From: Flavobacteriales bacterium
Lineage (GTDB): Bacteria > Bacteroidota > Bacteroidia > Flavobacteriales_D > Crocinitomicaceae
NCBI GenBank assembly: GCA_015665275.1
Contig: JADFAL010000044.1
Location: forward strand, 1-57,813
Direction: 5' to 3'
DNA: 57,813 nucleotides
Position numbers and translations under genes: made by a program. The notes under the pieces are model-generated. The model saw nothing but the letters and a program-made list of their open reading frames with translations. It was not told the DNA's origin and did no database searches. Below, in pieces: positions 9,330 through 17,528 of the stretch (the stretch's first letter is position 1; each line of letters starts with the position of its first letter).

Positions 9330-11879
9330 TTATTCGAAAATAATTGTCATCTCAACACGTCTGTTTTTCTGTCTTCCTTCAGCAGTCTCGTTATCAGCGA
9401 TTGGCTGAGTTTCACCAAAGAACAATACGCTTAGACGGCTACCGTCAACTCCTTTGCTCACCATGAAACGCTTCACTGATTCAGCACGCTTCTTAGATAG
9501 GATTAAGTTGTTTTGTGCGGCACCTTGGCTATCCGTGTGACCAGCAATTTGCAACTTCCATTCAGGCTTCTTGTTCAATACTTCAGCCAATTCTGTCAAC
9601 GATAGGATAGACTCATCTTTAATGATGTCTCTAGCTGTTTCGAACTCTAAGTTATCGAAGGCAGTCTGCAAGATTTCTTGAACTTCCTCTTCGATTACCG
9701 GACATCCTTTGTTTTCAATTGGACCGGCAACTGTAGGACAGTCATCGTCTTTGTCAAGAACTCCATCTTCATCTGTATCAGAGTAAGGACATCCTTCGTT
9801 TTCAACTGGACCAAAGATGTATGGACACTTATCGTCTTTATCCAACAATCCATCTTCATCAGTATCTGGCCAAGGACAACCGTTGTTCTCTTGTGGTCCA
9901 GGTACTTCAGGACAATCGTCCAAGAAATCAAGGATTCCATCATTATCTGTATCAGGACATCCATTGTTTGCCAATGGACCTGGTACATCTGGACAAGCAT
10001 CGTCTTCATCTTTGATTCCGTCACCGTCAGTATCCGGGCATCCTTTGAACTCTGCCAATCCTGGCGTATCCGGACATTCATCTTCAGGGTCAATAATAGT
10101 GTCACCATCAGCATCAGGACAACCTTTCAACTCCTTCTTACCAGGAAGTTCAGGACAGTTGTCATCTTTATCTGGAATTCCATCTCCGTCTTTGTCCGGA
10201 CATCCTTTGAATTGCTCCAATCCAGCTTCCAATGGACATTCATCCTCAGTATCTTGAATTCCGTCACCGTCCGTATCAGGACATCCACGGAACGTCCAAA
10301 CACCAGGAGTCGTCACACATTCATCAACATCATCAGAAACAAGGTCACCATCTTCATCCGATGGGTGACCGTAAAGAACCGGAATACGCAATCCAGCGTA
10401 AAATTCTGCACCTTTGATTTTACCAAATGCAAATAATGTTCGCATGTCAGTTACTCCAACGGTAATCGGTCCAAGTCGTGTAGCAAGTCCCGCTTTGAAA
10501 CCGGAGTACTTGTTCATTGACATCGGTACATGCAGTCCAAACCATGCTTGATCGAAGCTTGGTGTGATGGACAATTGATTCGCCGTACGCACACGGTGCG
10601 GGTTACGACGGTTTTGAATACTTGCGATACCCGTAACGTTTACATAAAACCACTTGTATATGTGGTAATCGAACTGTAAACTAATTGCAGTAGGTAATTG
10701 CATGAAGAATGTTCCAGCGTCATCTGTAGCGTTCCATCCATTACCAGGTACGGTGTTCAATGAATCAACAATACTGTCAAAGCTAACCAAACCAGAGGCC
10801 GCATCAAATATAGTAAGGTCAAATAGGTTGTTACTATTCACACTAAAGTCACGTGATAAACCTCCTTTCGCGAAACGCATTCCTCCAATATCAAGAATGG
10901 AAGCACCAGCACGAATTTTGTATTTGTCTTGATCACGACGCCAGATGTTTGTTTCTCCATCCATGTCGTATTTGTACTCTTTCCAATCCGGACGCCATTC
11001 GTAAACGAATCCAAGATCCAATCCCAATCCGAATTTTGATGCTGCTTCTGGTAATCCAGATTCGGGTGCGTTACCTTCTATCAATCCTTGAGAGTGACCG
11101 TAAGAAAAATCTCCTTGTAGGTACTGTGTGGTATCGTCGTTAAGTAGGTTATAGCTAAGGTTGTCGGTATGCACATAAGCGGCCGTGTATCCTTGAAGGA
11201 ATTTCGCTTTTCCACCCGCTTTCATGAAGTGTTCACCGTCTTCCTTAATTACTTGGGAGTAAACCAATCCGTATTCTGCCCATGACATATGATTTACGTT
11301 CAGTAATTCTTCATCAAATTGCTTATTCCATAGCGTGGAGATGTCCAAACTGTTTTCTGCCAACAAGGCTAGTTTTGGATCAACGTCGTCAATGTTCGTG
11401 ATGGAACGGAATTTCACCGAGGCTCCAACAGCAATTTTACGATTGATGTGGAACATAAAATTCAAGGCGTCAACCTGAACGTTGTTGTAGAAACCAATTT
11501 TTTTAGTGGATGATGCATCGTAGTTTCTAAAAATGTAACGATCTGCAAATGTGGAATCCGGAAGAATCCAGTCATTATTCGGATTGCTCCCAGTCAGGTT
11601 GTATTCTCCTGTGTTCGGATCATCTGGAGAGAACGATTTTCTCCACCACTTTGGCATGTCCTTAGAGTCGAAGTATCCGGCATTAGTCCATAATCCAAAA
11701 TTGGCGCTGAACAAGTTTACATCGGTTACAAATCGGCCATCTACAAAACTTGCAGGCTGTAGATCGATACCCATGGTACCGGCATAGTTACTTCCGGTGA
11801 TACCAAGATAGTTTTGGGAGAATCCTGTAAAACACAGGTTGAGTGCGACTAGCACTCCGAGTAGTTTTAGCGTTTTCAT
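9330..11879 (-). CDS. OmpA-family outer-membrane protein with TSP3 repeats
   Basis: 849 residues from the start at 11879 (MKTLKLLGVLV), which gives a signal peptide ending near TGFSQ; an ATG 27 bases upstream is less likely. The first 500 or so residues resemble the DUF5723 beta-barrel found in Bacteroidota. They are followed by about ten calcium-binding thrombospondin type-3 repeats (DxDxDGIxDxxDxCP) and a C-terminal OmpA peptidoglycan-binding domain ending in RVEMTIIFE. The conserved GHTDSQG and NNLILSKKRAESV segments are visible. It probably links the outer membrane to peptidoglycan. It follows the propeller-like membrane protein gene by 16 bases. Confidence 0.92.
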   Translation of the reverse strand: MKTLKLLGVLVALNLCFTGFSQNYLGITGSNYAGTMGIDLQPASFVDGRFVTDVNLFSANFGLWTNAGYFDSKDMPKWWRKSFSPDDPNTGEYNLTGSNPNNDWILPDSTFADRYIFRNYDASSTKKIGFYNNVQVDALNFMFHINRKIAVGASVKFRSITNIDDVDPKLALLAENSLDISTLWNKQFDEELLNVNHMSWAEYGLVYSQVIKEDGEHFMKAGGKAKFLQGYTAAYVHTDNLSYNLLNDDTTQYLQGDFSYGHSQGLIEGNAPESGLPEAASKFGLGLDLGFVYEWRPDWKEYKYDMDGETNIWRRDQDKYKIRAGASILDIGGMRFAKGGLSRDFSVNSNNLFDLTIFDAASGLVSFDSIVDSLNTVPGNGWNATDDAGTFFMQLPTAISLQFDYHIYKWFYVNVTGIASIQNRRNPHRVRTANQLSITPSFDQAWFGLHVPMSMNKYSGFKAGLATRLGPITVGVTDMRTLFAFGKIKGAEFYAGLRIPVLYGHPSDEDGDLVSDDVDECVTTPGVWTFRGCPDTDGDGIQDTEDECPLEAGLEQFKGCPDKDGDGIPDKDDNCPELPGKKELKGCPDADGDTIIDPEDECPDTPGLAEFKGCPDTDGDGIKDEDDACPDVPGPLANNGCPDTDNDGILDFLDDCPEVPGPQENNGCPWPDTDEDGLLDKDDKCPYIFGPVENEGCPYSDTDEDGVLDKDDDCPTVAGPIENKGCPVIEEEVQEILQTAFDNLEFETARDIIKDESILSLTELAEVLNKKPEWKLQIAGHTDSQGAAQNNLILSKKRAESVKRFMVSKGVDGSRLSVLFFGETQPIADNETAEGRQKNRRVEMTIIFE

Positions 11880-11895
11880 TAGTTTTCGTTTGGTT

Positions 11896-14028
11896 TCAGT
11901 CCTCAATATACTGTATCACAAATTGATCTACAACAGTTGTGATACATTTAGAGTTTCCAACCGTTTGCAAATGCACACGAGTTTGTCCTTCTAAAGCTTT
12001 GTTGCTCAATTGTGATCCGTCAGTACCGTACAAATATACATTATTCTCCAATGCATCAATAACACAAATGTAGGTTTTACCTGATTCTAGCGTTGTAATG
12101 TACAGGTCGCCTACATCGCTAAACGGGACGGTGATTTGGCCAAACCCTATGCCTTCTTCATTGAGCAACGAGAGCGTGTTTCCGGTTTGAATTGCCATGG
12201 CATTTTCACTGATGTACAGGAGTTTACCTTCAGGGTATCGATCAATGTTATCTTGCCTTCCTTTTTGATCCATGCGCACCAAGGCATTATCTGTAATCGA
12301 GAATCTATAGAGTTGATTGGGCACTTTTACCGATTTCGATCCTGGAAGAATTTCGAAAGATCGAAGCGATCGTCGTTTTTCCAGTTCAAACATGGTGAAT
12401 TGTACAGTATTCGAAGCTAATCCAGCAAACAGTCGTTTCTGACTTACCCAAATATCAATGGGCTTTTGGATGGGATGATCTACTTTGTAAACGTCGAGTT
12501 CTCGTCCTTTGGCATCAAATTGAATGAGTTTATTGTTCTCTGTTCCAACAAGGAAATAACTGCGCTCGCGCCAGCGGTAAAACTTGGTTGGTGCCGTAAT
12601 CTCACTTTCAATGTTCACGGGAAATCCGGTGGCATCTTTTCCTTTAAGATCCCACAAATAGAGTTGATTGCCAGTATTCAGATGTACGTACATCTCACCA
12701 TTGTAATGCAGGTCGATAAGGGAAATGGTACCTACGATCTTGTCATCAATCTTTTTCTTCCAAGCGAGTTTTTTGTTGGTATAACAAGCAATTTCTCCTT
12801 GGGTGCCCAGAACTGCCAAATTTCCTTGTCCCGGAAGAACAACAAAGTCCTTAATGTCGAAGCCGCAACTTAAGTTCACCGAGGCACTCAGTTCTTTGGA
12901 AGCTTCAGGAACTGGAATTCCTGTGTATGTTTCCATAAGTCGACCTTGATAGACGGATTTCGAAAAACTCTGATCTTCTCCAACAAACCTTTCAGATACA
13001 GCTTTTGGTAATTCTCCGAAATAGCGGTAACGAACATTTGTACTTGAAGCAATCGTAATGCCGAGCTTATAGTCTGCAAGCATTTTATCGCACGCCGATT
13101 CACTTTCGGAGAAAACGACAAGATCTTCGAGATACTTTACAACATAAGACCCTCCTTGCGACGGAAAGTCTTTCGTTAAACGATTCTCGAATCGGTTGCT
13201 ATCCAAGGTCTGATTAATGTCATTCAAGATGAGGATGGGGTTTTGACCGCCTAGGTAATCAGACACGATCACCGTTTCACCATCGTAGTCAGCGACAGCA
13301 AAACCGTTAAGTAGCCACTGATGCATGGGGCCTGTAGCAAATTCCTGATCGAGCGTTGCGTAGTAATCACGTTCGTAGAAATGATAGTTGGAAATGTTTC
13401 GGGAGACCAATCCAGCAAAGATGTTCTCGTCTTTGATTTGTGTTCCTTGTTCGATGTTCGCGTTTCTAGTCACGAAGTTGACACGTCCGTTTGCTTTAAA
13501 ATAAATGTCTGTAGTGTTCTTGATTCCCTTGTCTGCGAAGGTTATCAAACTGGCAGAAGCTTTTTTATCAATAAGGAAATGTGTTGATTCATCTCCTTCA
13601 TGAAGCAAATTACCTTTGGAAAGGTAGAGGCTGTTTTTGTAGAATTTGCCTGAATATCCTGCAACGCTCACTTCTGAACCATCGATCTTTACCGACTTAT
13701 CATCAAAGAGTTTTTTGATGGATTGTGAATTCCAATTTACCTCGGAAAACAGCAGTAGATGTGCACGTTTTTGACTGAAATATCCTTTCTGATAGCTGCT
13801 GTCATTAAGACTTTTGATTAAATCTAGCGTAGGTGCCTCTTGAAACGACTCAATGGCATTGAAATTCACTTCATCCGAACGCAGGACGACCAAAAGTTGA
13901 CCATCGGATTCAGAGAACACAATTTCAGGAACGTAATTGTTCTTGGCACTAGCAATGTCCCATGCATAATAGGCGATCCAGGCTAAGCTAGCAAGGAATA
14001 ATATACCGAGAAGTACACGTTTGAACAT
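11896..14028 (-). CDS. Membrane-anchored propeller-like protein
   Basis: 710 residues with one N-terminal hydrophobic helix (residues 4-26, RVLLGILFLASLAWIAYYAW) that is probably an uncleaved anchor. The first half (about 30-380) resembles the DUF3352 type of large exported protein. The second half reads as PQQ/WD-like beta-propeller blades, with patterns such as LYLWDLKGKDATGFPV and NVYLYGTDGSQ. I do not recognise a named family. It is in the same operon as the OmpA-family protein, 16 bases apart, so the two may act together at the envelope (inference). Confidence 0.75.
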   Translation of the reverse strand: MFKRVLLGILFLASLAWIAYYAWDIASAKNNYVPEIVFSESDGQLLVVLRSDEVNFNAIESFQEAPTLDLIKSLNDSSYQKGYFSQKRAHLLLFSEVNWNSQSIKKLFDDKSVKIDGSEVSVAGYSGKFYKNSLYLSKGNLLHEGDESTHFLIDKKASASLITFADKGIKNTTDIYFKANGRVNFVTRNANIEQGTQIKDENIFAGLVSRNISNYHFYERDYYATLDQEFATGPMHQWLLNGFAVADYDGETVIVSDYLGGQNPILILNDINQTLDSNRFENRLTKDFPSQGGSYVVKYLEDLVVFSESESACDKMLADYKLGITIASSTNVRYRYFGELPKAVSERFVGEDQSFSKSVYQGRLMETYTGIPVPEASKELSASVNLSCGFDIKDFVVLPGQGNLAVLGTQGEIACYTNKKLAWKKKIDDKIVGTISLIDLHYNGEMYVHLNTGNQLYLWDLKGKDATGFPVNIESEITAPTKFYRWRERSYFLVGTENNKLIQFDAKGRELDVYKVDHPIQKPIDIWVSQKRLFAGLASNTVQFTMFELEKRRSLRSFEILPGSKSVKVPNQLYRFSITDNALVRMDQKGRQDNIDRYPEGKLLYISENAMAIQTGNTLSLLNEEGIGFGQITVPFSDVGDLYITTLESGKTYICVIDALENNVYLYGTDGSQLSNKALEGQTRVHLQTVGNSKCITTVVDQFVIQYIED

Positions 14029-14044
14029 CCGTATCCATTTTTAT

Positions 14045-14052
14045 CAAAAGTA
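14045..14052 (-). promoter_or_regulatory. -7 promoter box of the propeller/OmpA operon
   Basis: On the minus strand this reads TACTTTTG, matching TAnnTTTG, 17 bases before the ATG at 14028. No clear TTTG -33 element is present at the expected distance. Confidence 0.4.
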
Positions 14053-14113
14053 GGAAGAAGGACGGCTGGTATTCATGGAACGTTCAGTAGAAATGAACAG
14101 GTGTCTGTTTACT

Positions 14114-14719
14114 CTAAAAGAGTTCCAATTGTTCGGGTGGCAAGAGCGTGAAGGATTGTCGATGATATTTACAGTCACCGTGCTTTTGAACTCCCAATCG
14201 ATGCTTTTTGGTTGGATACCCTTTGTTGCTAGCCCAATCGTACATTGGGAATTCTTCTGCGATTTTTTCCATGTAATCATCGCGATAGGTTTTCGCGAGA
14301 ATTGAAGCCGCAGCAATTGAGAGGTATTTTCCATCTCCTTTGATAATGCAAGCGTGCGGAAATTTAGCATGTGGATTGAAACGATTTCCATCGATGAGCA
14401 AGAATTCTGGTGCTTGTTGCAGGGCATCTACCGCTTTATGCATCGCAAGAAAACTGGCATTCAAAATGTTGATTTCATCAATTTCATTCGGGTAAACGAA
14501 TGCTACGGCATGCGCAAGTGACTGCTCTTCAATTATGGGCCGGAGTGCTTTTCGTTTCGCTTCTGTAAGTTTTTTGGAATCGTTTAAAATCTCGTTCTGA
14601 AAGTCGTCTGGGAGAATTACGGCTGCAGCAACTACGGGGCCTGCAAGGCAACCTCGGCCTGCTTCATCACAGCCCGCTTCAATCTGTTCTTTACGGTAAT
14701 GGAGCAAAAGATTACTCAT
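14114..14719 (-). CDS. rnhB: Ribonuclease HII
   Basis: Cleaves RNA in RNA/DNA hybrids and single ribonucleotides in DNA. The active-site signature GCDEAGRG (residues 16-23, D18 and E19) is followed by [13 protein letters not shown] further acidic position lies in LLIDGNRF, and the conserved [14 protein letters not shown] segment is present. Length of 201 residues is normal. An overlapping frame running to 14044 is a shadow. It is divergent from the small exported protein gene at 14812. Confidence 0.96.
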   Translation of the reverse strand: MSNLLLHYRKEQIEAGCDEAGRGCLAGPVVAAAVILPDDFQNEILNDSKKLTEAKRKALRPIIEEQSLAHAVAFVYPNEIDEINILNASFLAMHKAVDALQQAPEFLLIDGNRFNPHAKFPHACIIKGDGKYLSIAAASILAKTYRDDYMEKIAEEFPMYDWASNKGYPTKKHRLGVQKHGDCKYHRQSFTLLPPEQLELF

Positions 14720-14733
14720 GCGAACAAATTTGG

Positions 14734-14741
14734 CAAAAATA
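14734..14741 (-). promoter_or_regulatory. -7 promoter box of rnhB
   Basis: On the minus strand this reads TATTTTTG (TAnnTTTG). A GTTG lies 22 bases further upstream and could serve as a weak -33 element. It is 14 bases before the rnhB ATG, implying a very short leader. Confidence 0.4.
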
Positions 14742-14811
14742 TTGTAGATTCGTTTACCTGAAACAACGTTTCGAACGAATTATACGTCTAATAGTAAAAG
14801 AAGAAGATAAG

Positions 14812-15186
14812 ATGAAAAAATTGATTTCTACGTTGGTATTTGTACTTGGAGTAGTTGCTTTGAGTTTTGCCCAAGACGCAAAGAATACAGCAATTTCACA
14901 AGGCGCTAAGGAATTGGCAACTAGTAAAGTGAACGGTACATATGTGTATACTTTACCTGAAGGAACGACTCAAGAAGAAGTGACTAAGGTGGCTGCATAT
15001 TACCCGGATTATTTCACCGTGTCATTCGATGCATCATCTCGTGAGGCTTCAGTACAGATTACTGGTGAAACAGCACCAAGTTCTCAAGTTATGCTTCGTT
15101 TCCTTTCTGGATGCGGCGTAATGTATGTTGATGTAGACGGAGACAGTCACCAATTGAATTTATTCTACGCAGAATTCGTAAAATAA
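14812..15186 (+). CDS. Small exported protein of unknown function
   Basis: 124 residues with a signal peptide ending near LSFAQ. The mature part of about 100 residues alternates strands and helices (VYTLPEGTTQEEVTKVAAYYP, then YFTVSFDASSREASVQI), somewhat like a ferredoxin-like or heavy-metal-associated fold. The metal-binding CxxC is absent and only one cysteine is present. No family recognised. It is a single-gene unit ended by the terminator at 15207-15239. Confidence 0.75.
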   Translation: MKKLISTLVFVLGVVALSFAQDAKNTAISQGAKELATSKVNGTYVYTLPEGTTQEEVTKVAAYYPDYFTVSFDASSREASVQITGETAPSSQVMLRFLSGCGVMYVDVDGDSHQLNLFYAEFVK

Positions 15187-15206
15187 AATTCTTAAAAATA
15201 TGTTAT

Positions 15207-15239
15207 ACCCCGACGCTTAGAGGTGTTTGGGGTTTTTTT
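15207..15239 (+). terminator. Terminator after the 14812 gene
   Basis: Stem starting ACCCCGA and closing with GGGGT, with one bulge and the loop TTAGAG, followed by seven T residues. It lies 20 bases after the stop codon. A TTTG inside the distal arm and TATTTTTG at 15245-15252 could form a promoter for the next gene, although the 15-base spacer is short. Confidence 0.75.
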
Positions 15240-15283
15240 ATGTGTATTTTTGTCAAAGAAATACGAATTCTAATTAATCGACT

Positions 15284-15769
15284 ATGAAGAAATATATGAT
15301 TGCATTTGCAGTTGCAGCTATTGCGATTGCTTGTTCAGCACCAGAAACAAATCAAGAAGGGAAAGAAAAATTGGGAAAAAGCTACGGTCCTGTTAAAGTT
15401 GACGTAAGCAAAGCAATTACTGTAAAGGAAATGTTGAAAGACTTTGAGGGAAAAGAAGGCGAAGTTGAATATACTTTTGAAGCCGACATCTCAGAGGTTT
15501 GTTCCAAAGCGGGATGCTGGATCAATGTTGACAAAGGAAACGGGGATATGTTTATGGTTCGTTTCAAGGATCATTTTACGATTCCACCGAAGACTGATGT
15601 TGGAACTGGAGCTTACTTGCATGGAGTAGCATTCATGGATACAATTTCCGTGGCTGATTTGCAGCACTTCGCTGAGGATGCGGGTAAAAGTCAAGAAGAA
15701 ATTGACATGATTACAGAAGCTGAGTTTGAATTGAACTTCACTGCTGACGGAATTACGTTGAAGAAGTAA
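15284..15769 (+). CDS. DUF4920-family lipoprotein
   Basis: 161 residues with a lipoprotein signal; the lipobox is IAIAC with the cysteine at residue 17. The mature part matches the DUF4920 pattern: GKSYGPV near the start, FEADISEVCSKAGCWINV in the middle with the two cysteines of CSKAGCW, then FKDHFTIP and GAYLHGVAF. Function of the family is unknown; the CxxxGCW motif suggests metal binding or redox chemistry (inference). The gene is followed directly by a strong terminator. Confidence 0.88.
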   Translation: MKKYMIAFAVAAIAIACSAPETNQEGKEKLGKSYGPVKVDVSKAITVKEMLKDFEGKEGEVEYTFEADISEVCSKAGCWINVDKGNGDMFMVRFKDHFTIPPKTDVGTGAYLHGVAFMDTISVADLQHFAEDAGKSQEEIDMITEAEFELNFTADGITLKK

Positions 15770-15786
15770 CTATTCATATAGAAATT

Positions 15787-15822
15787 AAAAACCCTGACGT
15801 CATTTGATGTCAGGGTTTTTTT
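15787..15822. terminator. Bidirectional terminator
   Basis: Arms AAAACCCTGAC and GTCAGGGTTTTT around a short loop, with A-rich and T-rich flanks. It sits between the convergent DUF4920 gene and the GH72-like gene and can serve both. Confidence 0.9.
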
Positions 15823-15835
15823 ATGTGTTGATTGG

Positions 15836-16432
15836 TCAGGTGGTTATTACTTTACAAGCGCCTTCCCAATTTTCATTGTTGATGACCGCCCCATCGCTTA
15901 AGGTCTCAACATCTACAGCGGCTAATGTGCATGAGTTTTCCCAAGTTGTGTGTCCGGGCCCTGGTTCTCTCTGAATGAATAGTTCTAGGTTGTCCGTTGT
16001 GTTAATATTCAAGGTAGTTGGTGTTTTTACGCCATTGCTTGGTGCTCCTGTTATTTTTCCCATTATTGCGTTTCCTTGAACTGCTACTAAGTTGGCTGTT
16101 GAAAGATTTTCCATCGTGATACTCGTAGTTGGTGGAGAGAAACTCGCTAACAAGGCCGGGTCGCATGTACTTGGGTTGGGTGCCGATGCTGGAGGGTTTT
16201 CCGGAATTGGTAATGATGCCAGTCCACTAACATGTTGAAATTGTGCCTCAAGTGCAGACACTCCTCCCTTTGCTGTTTTTCTGAAGTTTCCAGATTGGTC
16301 TTCATTTTGAATGTACAAGCCTAAATTGTTCTTTTCATTGAAAAACGAAAATGCGATTTGACCAGAGAAATTTTCATAAAGCTTCTTCTCTGTATACATT
16401 TGAGTAATGATGGCCCAGTCTCGCTTCCATGT
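15836..16432 (-). pseudogene. C-terminal continuation of the GH72-like gene after an in-frame TAG
   Basis: This frame is the same as that of the upstream GH72-like gene; only the TAG at 16433-16435 separates them. After the stop, eleven codons (TWKRDWAIITQ) lead into MYTEKKLYENFSGQIAFSFF and NEKNNLGLY. These match the end of the fungal Gas1/Gel catalytic barrel, where a segment of the type FSGGIAYMYFEEENNYGL follows the nucleophile. About 130 residues of unrecognised Ser/Thr/Pro-rich and beta-like sequence follow (CDPALLASFSPPTT to the end at CKVITT). An internal ATG at 16399 exists, but a separate protein starting there would begin inside a barrel helix, so an independent gene is unlikely. 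Confidence 0.75.
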
Positions 16433-17257
16433 CTAAACGGCAGAAATTGCTCCAATTTCAGAAAAAATGATGGGTATTGGCATACCACTCCATTTTTTTA
16501 CAATGTTATCGTAACACGTTAATGGGTCTTTTTTGGGGTCTTCCGCTGTCACGTAGCGATATGTGTTTAGCCCAATAAAGTCTGCACGCTCTGCGGCATT
16601 TGTTCCACCAGCATAGTATTCTGCGCAAATGTCAGTTCCAATCAATCCAGCCGGAACAACCGAAGGTTGAAAAACATCTCGGATGGCAACTCCTACTGGA
16701 ATCGCGCGATACCCTTTTGAAGTAATGTAAGTTTTCAAATCTCTAATGAAAGATTTGAGGGCGGCAGCGATATTCTTCTGTATTTGAACGGTTTCTGCTA
16801 CACTATTGTTCATGGAATAGATATAGCCTGGGTCTTCTGTTTCGTTTCCTACAGAAAATGCCAAAGTATTTGGATATTTCTGAAACAAATCAATCACTTG
16901 AATCCCTCGCATGTATAACTGATAGTTGTAGTCTGGGGTTAAGGATTTAATGCAGATTTCTTTGTTTTCTACTTCTAGCATCACATAAATTCCATTGTCT
17001 TCTAATAATTTCATGGTTTTATCGTGCGATGCGGTAAGGTCAATTTGATACACACGAATCATGTTGATGTTCAAGTCCTTTAAATAAGGAAGCAGTACGG
17101 TATTCGTGTAGTTATAGTTTGTGTCCGATAGGGGGTAATCGTAAAAGCTAATGCCTTTGCCGGGTTGCAGACAGACACCGTTGGCCATGAAGCGGTCTCT
17201 GCTTGAAAGCTTTAGTGCCTTTCCATCTACTGATACTGTTGGGAATGTTGTACTCAT
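16433..17257 (-). CDS. GH72-like beta-1,3-glucanosyltransferase catalytic domain, interrupted
   Basis: 274 residues that track the fungal Gas1/Gel/Phr family (GH72). They read FMANGVCLQPGKG, then LPYLKDLNINMIRVYQID, LEDNGIYVMLEV, the acid/base motif GNE (E139), YRAIPVGVA, ERADFIGLNTYRY and the nucleophile motif FSEIG (E267). The reading frame meets TAG at codon 275, then continues open for 198 codons with the remaining GH72 sequence. GH72 enzymes cut and rejoin beta-1,3-glucan chains. No signal peptide is visible, unlike fungal members. The truncated product lacks the last barrel elements and would probably be inactive unless the stop is read through. It has terminators on both sides, so it is a single-gene unit. 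Confidence 0.8.
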   Translation of the reverse strand: MSTTFPTVSVDGKALKLSSRDRFMANGVCLQPGKGISFYDYPLSDTNYNYTNTVLLPYLKDLNINMIRVYQIDLTASHDKTMKLLEDNGIYVMLEVENKEICIKSLTPDYNYQLYMRGIQVIDLFQKYPNTLAFSVGNETEDPGYIYSMNNSVAETVQIQKNIAAALKSFIRDLKTYITSKGYRAIPVGVAIRDVFQPSVVPAGLIGTDICAEYYAGGTNAAERADFIGLNTYRYVTAEDPKKDPLTCYDNIVKKWSGMPIPIIFSEIGAISAV

Positions 17258-17480
17258 AGTTTTTTGTTTTATGTAGTTTATAATCAGAATGATTGTGCAT
17301 TCGAATCTTTCTTATTTGCTAAAGTCTTCAATTTTGAGTCTCAGAAAGGTCTGATTGACATGAAATGGAGTTTTTTTGTTACGAAAAGGTTTGTTTAAGA
17401 TTTTACTATGTGAATTATCTTCGCTTCGAGTTCCAATTAATTTCGCTGTGGTTCTGTAAAGACATTGGTTATGGTCCATA
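17258..17480. other. Upstream region of the GH72-like gene
   Basis: This noncoding stretch lies between the GH72-like gene and the terminator of the acyl-CoA dehydrogenase gene. I see no ORF of note, no TAnnTTTG box in either useful orientation, and no repeat. If the GH72-like gene has its own promoter it must be here, but I cannot point to it. Confidence 0.4.
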
Positions 17481-17483
17481 AAA

Positions 17484-17507
17484 AAAGGCCGTCTTACGAC
17501 GACCTTT
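17484..17507 (-). terminator. Terminator after the acyl-CoA dehydrogenase gene
   Basis: Arms AAAGGCCGTC and GACGACCTTT around the loop TTAC with one mismatch. On the minus strand the hairpin runs into seven T residues. It lies about 20 bases beyond the stop codon at 17529. Confidence 0.9.
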
Positions 17508-17528
17508 CAATATATTCATTAGGCAATT

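Noticed and set aside
9678-10436. 252-codon plus-strand frame opposite the TSP3 repeats
   Set aside because: It mirrors the repetitive Asp/Gly/Pro codons of the OmpA-family gene and its product is a low-complexity repeat without homology.
16399-16399. Independent start of a second gene at the ATG 16399
   Set aside because: The preceding eleven codons in the same frame continue the GH72 barrel, so the frame belongs to the interrupted gene.
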